From Marchantia polymorpha subsp. ruderalis (taxonomy: Eukaryota > Streptophyta > Marchantiopsida > Marchantiales > Marchantiaceae), in contig AP031358.1 in the NCBI GenBank assembly GCA_037833965.1, forward strand, positions 20,964,001 to 21,028,000: a DNA stretch of 64,000 nt. The letters are read 5' to 3'. This document shows positions 57,150-64,000 of the stretch, one piece after another; the first letter of the stretch is position 1, and the number at the start of each line of letters is the position of its first letter. Below the pieces are notes generated by a model. It saw only the letters and a list, made by a program, of their open reading frames with translations. It was not told the origin of the DNA and ran no database searches. The translations under genes and the position numbers were made by a program.

Positions 57150-58007
57150 TGTAAGACTGGGTGTTGCACATATGTACTAAGTCTTAAAAGTGGTCAAGGG
57201 AATAAGGATGATTAGCCAAGGCATAGCTAAGACTAGCTAGTTATGACTAAACTAGTTAGTTATAACTAAGTTTATCTAGTCATGACTAAGTTTAGCTACA
57301 ATCTCTATAGTTGGCGGAATAATTAGCGGAGTTCTAGAAGAATGGAGTGAGCACTTCTATTTTGTCTTTCACAAGGAATGAGCACTTCTATTTTGTCTCA
57401 TACAAAAGTTCTAGATTCCAAGGGATTAGATATTTGACTAGAAGCTTGGATTTGATTGGTTTGACTAAATGTATGAAAGATGATTGGCTAGACTAAGTCT
57501 AATGTTGACTTAGTGGCTAGGAAGCTTGTAGAAGTTTAAAAGCTTCCAATGGCATGTCGCCACCTCAACCTTGGATTCCGGAAGCTTCTAGAAGGTTTAG
57601 GTAGGCCAATGGCATGTTGCCACGTAGAGAAGGTTAGTCAAACTTACCTAGGTAAAAGTAAGTTAGGAGAAATTACCACATGTTACTATGGTAACTTCTC
57701 AAGTAGTATAAATAGAGAGGTAGAGTAGCACCTCTCAAGCAAGTTTGGAGAGTCATGTGTGAGGACTTGTTTCAGTAATGAAGGAGTGAAGTTTTTGAGT
57801 ATCTTGGAGTATCGACGTGTGTTTGCATTTATGTGAAGAGGGTGATGTGAGGAGAGTTGTGTGTGAGTTGGAGTGATACATGAGAGTTTGTAAGAGAAGG
57901 TGTTTGGGACATGAGTGAGAGTATGAATCTTAGTCTTCTAGAACCATGATGCGCTACCACAAAGCCATCAGAGGTAAACCTGAGTGAGAGTCAGCCCGGA
58001 GGTTGCA
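57150..58007 (+). repeat. 3' LTR
   Basis: 858 bp, offset 7002 bp from the 5' LTR and reading the same throughout. The TATAAATA box is at 57707-57714. It ends GGTTGCA, then GGCC. Confidence 0.95.
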
Positions 58008-58011
58008 GGCC

Positions 58012-60350
58012 ATATCGGCACACACGCACAAGTCAATTAAATTTCATATTGAATTTATGATATGCTCTGCCTTCTATCACACTCCAAGAATGAAGACATC
58101 TATCAAACTTCTCAAAGCTGTCAAAATTCTTTCCCAATCTTACACGCTAGAACTCTCTTTGAACTTCATCCGGACTTCTTCCAACCAAAACAACCATGTT
58201 ACTTGTTTGATATCTAAACATCTTTCAGTGAGAATATCCATGTTGAAAAATAGTTTAAGGTGGAAGAGATATACGGTATGCGTTGGAAATCTCAATCATT
58301 GTCGGTCCATTGTGATAGTATGCCTGTGAAGACTCCACATACTCGTCCATACTCTCTTGATTTGTTAGCTCCCTGCAACAACAAAAAAAGTTGGATAAGA
58401 ATTCATTTTTGCATTATTCACACATCCATATGCTATATCCAAAAGATCTTGAAAGTTTATCGAGGCGACTGAGATAAAAGAGACCTTAAGTTCCTTGTGG
58501 CCCGCATCCCACCACCTCTCAAATGCACCAACGAGAGAACGTTCAAATGTGACGAGCATCAGAACAACTTGATCATGACAAAGAAAACACTACAAGGACC
58601 AGACCACGTGAAGTGACTGGGAAAGAGCCACTAGTCCTTGTTAGAAGTTTTTGTAACATTACAGCTAAATCGAACTTTCGGCAACCTGTTGAGTAAATTT
58701 GTTCTCTTTTTCAAATTGAACTTGACTTTCCTTCTTAGCTTCAAGAATAATACTACCATCAACTGAACAAGTAATACATCTGAATGTCATGGATGTTATG
58801 CTTTAAACAATGCTCATGCACATGTCATACGTAAAAATCATAAGCCCTGCACGATGCCTGAACCGAGCTCGAGTCCAAAAGAATAAGTAGCTAGAGAAGA
58901 CGATACAGAAGAGAAAATATACGAAGAGAGAACTTTTTGGTATTGACGAGGATATCTCTACAAGTGAGATTCTACCAAAGAACAAGGTAAAAATTTGTAT
59001 CGAATACCTTGCTGCATCCAAGCCCTTTATGCATTTAGAGTGTGGTTTGAGAAACTAATGCCAAGAGCAGACACAAGAATGACACTGCACTGAGCGTTGC
59101 AACCGAATTTGTGTTAGTACAATGTGCAGCAAGAAATTCAAGGGGTGCGACACGAATGTTCCATCAGATATTATCATCGAATAAATTATGTTATTTGAAG
59201 ATATACTAGGTACCACAGCCGGCAGAGATTACAACTAGTATAATTAAGTGTAAAACACGCCACGATGGCCGGGCTTTTACAGAAGCTCAGCTGTAGGAAT
59301 GAATTTTCTCTTTGCAAAACCAAGAGATAGAAAGCAAATAAAAGTAAGAAAGAAAATGCATAATATGATATAAACACAAAAGAGAACACTCAAGAAATCC
59401 AATTCTTTAGGTATAAGAAGATATTTAGAGGGAAGAGATTATAACGCCATATGAAAGAAAACTTGAGTATAAACCTAGTGTGAACCACCAGACTTTAGGC
59501 TCGGCTAGTGAAAGAAAACAAAAAACAGGAAAAGACGCAAGAGTATACTCGTAAACCTGAACATGTTTCAAAAAGAACAGAAGTTATCGCAAGTTCTTAT
59601 TAAGAGATTTCATTTGTCAAAAAATGTTGTCAAGAAGATAACACAAGTAACTACTAACAAAGTCATTAGAGATAATTAAAGTAAGACGAAGCAAGATAAT
59701 GAAGTTGGGAGAGATCAGAAGCATGAGAAGACTTCTAAGACTCGCACGACTCTTTTATTTGCATAATTGTCTGCATTTCACACATACGAGGAAAATTATA
59801 TTTTATCTTGCATTTTTTCTCATATTATCTCATGAATAGAATGAATCATGAGACAACATGCAAGAATCTAGGTTACAACTGTAACCACAAAGACATGATT
59901 GACAATATGTAGGAGAATGCATGGCATGAATCGTATGGATGGCTTGGGTCGAAGTCTTTCATGCCAACTGATTGCTCGAACGCCTTTCCGCGTACACGAG
60001 GTCACAGTTAACCAATATGGCTGAACCTAATTCTTCAGTCCTCACAATGAGCTAAGACTACTTGAGGAATTCCACAAAGATATCAATTCATTGAGTTCAT
60101 ACAACAAGTTTGGTAAAATTGACAACTAATTGTAGATCAATCAAGATTTTACCTCGCCTTTTGCCAACGAACACAATGCTACGCAAGCAATATCTAAACT
60201 CTAACAAGATTACACGCTCTTGTTCTGTGATCAAACTAGGATAAGGTTGAGTTGAAAGAAGGGAGGGGCAATAAAGAGGGTATCTTGCTTGTCGCACATC
60301 AAAACTAATGTCTAGACGAAGTATGAGTAACAACTGCTTTCCACCCGCTC
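58012..60350. other. Stretch without an assigned gene
   Basis: Only unrecognised ORFs of up to about 108 codons. One minus-strand frame (58803-59021) contains a strongly hydrophobic segment but nothing diagnostic. It is the continuation of the DNA into which the gypsy element inserted. Confidence 0.4.
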
Positions 60351-61209
60351 TGTAAGACCAGGTGTTGCACATATGTACTAAGTCTTAGAAGTGGTCAAGG
60401 GAATAAAGATGATTAGCCAAGGCATAGCTAAGACTAGCTAGTTATGACTAAACTAGTTAGTTATAACTAAGTTTATCTAGTCATGACTAAGTTTAGCTAC
60501 AATGTCTATAGTTGGCGGAATAATTAGCGGAGTTCTAGAAGAATGGAGTGAGCACTTCTATTTTGTCTTTTACAAGGAGTGAGCATTTCTATTTTGTCTT
60601 ATACAAAAGTTCTAGATTCCAAGAGATTAGATATTTGACTAGAAGCTTGGATTTGATTGGTTTGACTAAATATATGAAAGATGATTGACTAGACTAAGTC
60701 TAATGTTGACTTAGTGTCTAGGAAGCTTGTAGAAGTTTAAAAGCTTCCAATGGCATGTCGCCACCTCAACCTTGGATTCCGGAAGCTTCTAGAAGGTTTA
60801 GGTAGGCCAATGGCATGTTGCCACGTAGAGAAGGTTAGTCAAACTTACCTAGGTAAAAGTAAGTTAGGAGAAATTACCACATGTTACTATGGTAACTTCT
60901 CAAGTAGTATAAATAGAGAGGTAGAGTAGCACCTCCCAAGCAAGTTTGGAGAGTCATGTGTGAGGACTTGTTTCAGTAATGAAGGAGTGAAGTTTTTGAG
61001 TATCTTGGAGTATCAACGTGTGTTTGCGTTTATGTGAAGAGGGTGATGTGAGGAGAGTTTGTGTGTGAGTTGGAGTGATACATGAGAGTTTGTGAGAGAA
61101 GGTGTTTGTGACATGAGTGAGAGTATGAATCCTAGTCTTCTAGAACCATGATGCGCTACCACAAAGTCATCAGAGGTAAACCTAAGTGAGAGTCAGCCCG
61201 GAGGTTGCA
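60351..61209 (+). mobile_element. Solo LTR of the same gypsy family
   Basis: 859 bp, starting TGTAAGACCAGGTGTTGCAC and ending GGAGGTTGCA, with scattered substitutions against the intact LTRs (for example TTTACAAGGAGTGAGCATTT for TTCACAAGGAATGAGCACTT). It keeps the TATAAATA box near 60908. The flanking 4-bp GCTC (60347-60350 and 61210-61213) is the target duplication. No internal sequence remains, so this is the product of LTR-LTR recombination and is older than the intact element. Confidence 0.92.
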
Positions 61210-61350
61210 GCTCTTGCTTGAGCTCCGCCAAGGCGAGACAAAGTATGACGACCGCTTTTCATCACCTCTCGCTTGAGATCCGCCAATGGGAGACAAAATA
61301 TGATAAACAACCGCTTTCCACTCGCTTGAGCTCCGCCAAGGCGATTGACG
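61210..61350. repeat. 53-55 bp minisatellite interrupted by the solo LTR
   Basis: Units start GCTTGAG(C/A)TCCGCCAA at 61216, 61271 and 61324 and contain GAGACAAA(G/A)TATGA and CCGCTTT(C/T)CA. The sequence left of the LTR (60318-60350, GTATGAGTAACAACTGCTTTCCACCCGCTC) is the end of another unit, so the LTR inserted within the array. Confidence 0.7.
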
Positions 61351-62030
61351 AACGCACCGTCTGTTCCTACTAGAATAGTGTGACGTATGCCGTCGTTGGG
61401 GATCCAACAAGAAGGATATAAATTTTTGACCATGACAATTTTTGACGGATTACAAAATTGTGAGAGCATCGACAATCTGGCGTATCCCTCCCAGTGATCC
61501 CGCGCTTTAGTAAAAGCAAAACAGTAAAAGCTCATTCATCCTCCATCACATCATTGCACAGTAGCAACTTTTGACAACTCTTTACAACAGGAAGCAAGAG
61601 AGAAATTGGTCAAATTGCGAAAGTATCTAATATATTCTATGTTTGTGACAGTTTGCCAAATCTCAAAATAAAGACGTTGAACAAGACAAAGTTCATTAAA
61701 GTCGAGAGTTCTCAAGTTGAGCGATTATTGAAGAATCCTCAATCGATAGTGTTACAAAGTTGATTGAATCATAAGAAGGCAGAATTCGACATTGGTACCC
61801 ATTAGGAAAAAAGATTACAACGATTGTCATAAGTGTATGTACAGACATGCACTTATGTTTCATAGTTAACTAAGAAGTTTTTGAATGGACCGACTTTTCA
61901 TATCACAAATCTTAACTTAAAACCATAACAAGTCGAACAATACGGCATGATCTACTTGGTTGTGAATCAAAATTACACATCGTCTTACAAGGAAAGCAAT
62001 TTAGCGAGCGAACAATGAACGTTGAGCGCA
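61351..62030. other. Stretch without an assigned gene
   Basis: Mixed AT-rich sequence with short ORFs only. Its right part may belong to the 3' LTR of the chromovirus, whose outer end I could not fix. Confidence 0.4.
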
Positions 62031-62037
62031 GATGATT

Positions 62038-62556
62038 GCATGAAGTCAGCATGCAAAGAATTGCTCAAAATTTCTTAAAAAATTCACAAATTTCTAGAAC
62101 AAATTTTCTTCTTGAACAAACACAGTTGTGAGGTTGTGTAACACTAGGGTTTAGAGAGAAGTTCACTCGAAGATAGAAACGTAAACTCTGAAGATGAGAG
62201 ATACCAACAATGGTTCTCCTCTCCCTTATATAGCTCTCACCAACAAGTACAAGGTGATAAGATCTAATCCCCACCATCCATACCACTCCTAGTGGATGGA
62301 TGACGTGGCGGATAACCCTAACAAGCACACGGATCGCTGACGTGGCGCACCCAACTAACACACTAACTAACACACTCAATCCTTACCTACAAGCACACGG
62401 ATTGCTGACGTGGCACTGTCAACTAACACATCCACTCTGTACCTACCAAGTGCGCGGATCGCTGACGTGGCAGCTATGACTAGTGCACACTAAAGTATCT
62501 ACATCAATATTCAGAGTAACCTCTACTTTAGTTCTAACTAACTAAAGATGGTTACA
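62038..62556 (-). repeat. 3' LTR of the chromovirus (outer end approximate)
   Basis: On the minus strand the LTR starts TGTAACCATC at 62556, directly after the polypurine tract at 62572-62557 (AAAAGGAGGGAGG). Going inward, four copies of GCCACGTCA occur, then TATATAA at 62232-62226. The far end was not determined; a TGCA near 62038 is one candidate. Confidence 0.6.
62301..62471 (-). promoter_or_regulatory. Four TGACGTGGC motifs in the chromovirus U3
   Basis: On the + strand TGACGTGGC occurs at 62301-62309, 62338-62346, 62406-62414 and 62463-62471, the last three inside imperfect repeats with (A/G)C(A/G)CGGAT(C/T)GC. The ACGT core with TGACG is the classical bind site class of plant TGA/bZIP factors. 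They sit 70-240 bp upstream of the TATATAA box, where enhancer elements of an LTR promoter belong. Confidence 0.65.
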
Positions 62557-62569
62557 AACCTCCCTCCTT

Positions 62570-64000
62570 TTAAGGTGCAACGTCCTCGTTGCACATACGT
62601 TCAAACTCCTGAACTATCAAATGTGCATTTGCTAAATTTTTAGCTGGTTCCCAAGTTGATTCATACGATGGATAGCCTTTCCATTGAATCAAATACTCTA
62701 CTTTGGGATATTTATGACCTCGAATACGTTTCTTCAGTATCTTTTCTACCTCAAACTCCTCATGATCTGCTATCAAGGTTGGAAGAGGAGGTGGTGCTGG
62801 TTGATTGGTGAATTGTTTTGGTCGTGGTACATGTTTTCGCAATCGTGACACATGAAATACTGGATGTATTTTCATATGTGACGGAAGTTCCAACTTGTAT
62901 GACACTTCACCAACACGCTTCAAAACCAAAAATGGACCAATGTACATAGGGTTTAACTTTGGTGTTCCTACAAGAGACAAATTCGTTGTAGAGAACCAAA
63001 CATGATCTCCAACCTCAAAAATCACTTCTCTACGATGAGCATCGGCATGCTGCTTTTGCCGATTTTGAGCTATCACCAACTTCTCCTTGGCCTGATGTAG
63101 TCCTCGGTGAATATGCTCCACGAATTCGTTGACTGCTGCAACTTTGGTCGAAAACTCCTCTCCTTTCGGAAGTCTCATCAAACTTGAAGGAGTTATCGGA
63201 TGAGCTCCATACATAAGAAAAAATGGAGACACTTTTGTGGACGCATTAACAGAATTGTTATATGCAAATTCCACAAGTGGCAAAAGGTTGTCCCACTCTT
63301 CTTGCTCTTCTAATGTGAATGCTCGTAGCATATCCTCTATGGTTCTATTTGCCCTCTCAGTTTGTCCATCAGTTTGAGGGTGATAGGCCGTTGACATTGC
63401 TAGTTTTGTTTTGAAAAAACTAAACAAAGTTTTCCAAAATAAACTAGTGAAGTGAGTACCTCTATCCGTGATTAACACTTTGCTTAAGCCATGATTCACA
63501 AAAACTGCATCTAGATACAATTGAGCTAGTTGTGGAGCTGTTACTGTTTTTGTGGTTGGCCTGATGTGAATCATCTTGCTCAATTTGTCCACAAAAACCA
63601 CCACTGAATCATGTCCTAACGAAGTCCTTGGTAACTCACATACAAGATCCATGGTGACATGTTCCCACCGCTGTTCGGGAATAGGAAGAGGTTGTAATAA
63701 ACCCGCTGGTTTTTGATTACTTGCCTTGTTTTGTTGACAAGCAACACAACTTCGAACGTAAGACTCCACATCCTCACGTATTTTGGGCCAATAGTACACT
63801 CGTTGTATACTCTCCACGGTTTTCTCCACTCCCACATGACCTGCAATGGCTGTATCATGACTTTCTGCCAAAATCATTGTGCGCAAATCGTGATCTTGTG
63901 GAATCCATATACGCTGATTGTAAAACGCCAAACCTCGAGATTTCTCTGCCTTTCCAGTTTGTAGTGCTCGAGTGATCTCTTCATCCTCCTTTGTGGCTTG
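62570..64000 (-). CDS. Chromovirus (Ty3/gypsy) polyprotein, C-terminal part
   Basis: The frame is open from the window edge to the stop at 62572-62570, so its N-terminal part lies outside. It starts in the RNase H-integrase linker. Counting from Leu at 63931, the integrase HHCC finger spans about 25-66 (H25, H32, C62, C65). The catalytic residues are D95 (TMDLVCELP), D156 (ITDRGTHF) and E192 (TDGQTERAN), giving DD35E. A GPF/Y module is at about 328-350 ([14 protein letters not shown]). A chromodomain is at about 391-443, with [30 protein letters not shown] and an acidic C-terminus. Chromodomain integrases target heterochromatin marks. No break was seen, so this element may also be young; its 5' half and 5' LTR are needed to tell. 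Confidence 0.93.
   Translation of the reverse strand, partial: QATKEDEEITRALQTGKAEKSRGLAFYNQRIWIPQDHDLRTMILAESHDTAIAGHVGVEKTVESIQRVYYWPKIREDVESYVRSCVACQQNKASNQKPAGLLQPLPIPEQRWEHVTMDLVCELPRTSLGHDSVVVFVDKLSKMIHIRPTTKTVTAPQLAQLYLDAVFVNHGLSKVLITDRGTHFTSLFWKTLFSFFKTKLAMSTAYHPQTDGQTERANRTIEDMLRAFTLEEQEEWDNLLPLVEFAYNNSVNASTKVSPFFLMYGAHPITPSSLMRLPKGEEFSTKVAAVNEFVEHIHRGLHQAKEKLVIAQNRQKQHADAHRREVIFEVGDHVWFSTTNLSLVGTPKLNPMYIGPFLVLKRVGEVSYKLELPSHMKIHPVFHVSRLRKHVPRPKQFTNQPAPPPLPTLIADHEEFEVEKILKKRIRGHKYPKVEYLIQWKGYPSYESTWEPAKNLANAHLIVQEFERMCNEDVAP

Larger units (their letters stand above)
50148..58007 (+). mobile_element. Complete Ty3/gypsy LTR retrotransposon, 7.86 kb
   Basis: Layout: 858-bp LTR, primer-binding site, leader ORF, A-rich tract, gag-pol, polypurine tract, 858-bp LTR. 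The LTRs have the same length and I saw no difference between them on comparison, and the large frame is uninterrupted, so insertion was recent and the element may be competent. The 4-bp flanks GGCC (50144-50147 and 58008-58011) form the target duplication; a fifth base does not match. It inserted next to the rearranged MULE. There is no chromodomain at the integrase C-terminus, and the binding site fits tRNA-Asp, which points to the non-chromovirus (Tat/Athila-like) side of gypsy. Confidence 0.95.

Noticed and set aside
58803..59021. Hydrophobic minus-strand frame as the missing FRO membrane part
   Set aside because: One hydrophobic segment without any FRO motif, located beyond the gypsy insertion and on the wrong side of the FRO N-terminus.
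1..64000. CRISPR arrays, operons, bacterial ribosome-binding sites
   Set aside because: The sequence is a plant nuclear genome; the repeats seen are LTRs, minisatellites and microsatellites without spacer structure.
1..64000. tRNA or rRNA genes
   Set aside because: No cloverleaf-like sequence with A and B boxes was recognised by eye; only the tRNA-Asp-like primer-binding site of the gypsy element was found. A tRNAscan run would settle it.

Overview
This is nuclear DNA of a land plant. Evidence: spliced genes with GT-AG introns of about 130-720 bp, plant-type genes (decapping enzyme DCP2, eIF(iso)4G, a plastid-nucleoid PTAC16-like protein), Ty3/gypsy LTR retrotransposons and Mutator-like (MULE) transposons. 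Short introns, GC-rich coding exons and very AT-rich spacers would suit a bryophyte-grade plant, but that lineage guess is weak.

Layout. 1-8 kb: perhaps the tail of an unidentified + strand gene (268-554), then DCP2 on the minus strand, assembled here from eight exons (3921-6848, 328 aa). 8.4-22 kb: an AT-rich, decayed repeat zone with a MULE/FAR1-type transposase relic (9.1-9.4 kb), two LTR-like sequences facing each other (12.7-15.2 kb), a dead gag (15.2-16.9 kb), tandem repeats (18.0-18.4 kb) and a dead gypsy integrase (19.0-19.7 kb). 22.8-25.8 kb: exon-like pieces I cannot assign. 25.9-28.5 kb: an intronless eIF(iso)4G on the minus strand with a GA/GAG-rich 5' flank. 29-33.3 kb: GC-rich and pyrimidine-rich flanking DNA with one exon-like ORF. 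33.3-37.8 kb: AT-rich spacer with an apparently perfect 144-bp tandem duplication. 38.8-41.7 kb: a five-exon PTAC16-like gene (630 aa). 43.9-44.2 kb: a 259-bp MITE with a 9-bp target duplication and an ankyrin-like internal reading frame. 45.8-46.9 kb: a ferric-chelate-reductase (FRO)-like pseudogene. 47.8-49.9 kb: a MULE transposase gene whose catalytic segment has been inverted in place. 50.1-58.0 kb: an intact 7.86-kb Ty3/gypsy element whose LTRs look identical, with an extra zinc-knuckle ORF ahead of gag-pol. 60.35-61.2 kb: a solo LTR of the same family inside a minisatellite. 62-64 kb: the 3' end of a chromodomain gypsy element (chromovirus) on the minus strand.

The three supported host genes are unrelated housekeeping functions: mRNA decapping in the cytoplasm, cap-dependent translation initiation, and a plastid nucleoid/thylakoid protein. 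They do not form a pathway cluster. The rest of the window is mostly layered transposon insertion and decay. The most unusual items are the inverted MULE catalytic segment with a 36-bp inverted breakpoint duplication, the ankyrin-carrying MITE, and the gypsy family with a leader zinc-finger ORF and 4-bp target duplications. No CRISPR, operon, tRNA or rRNA was seen.
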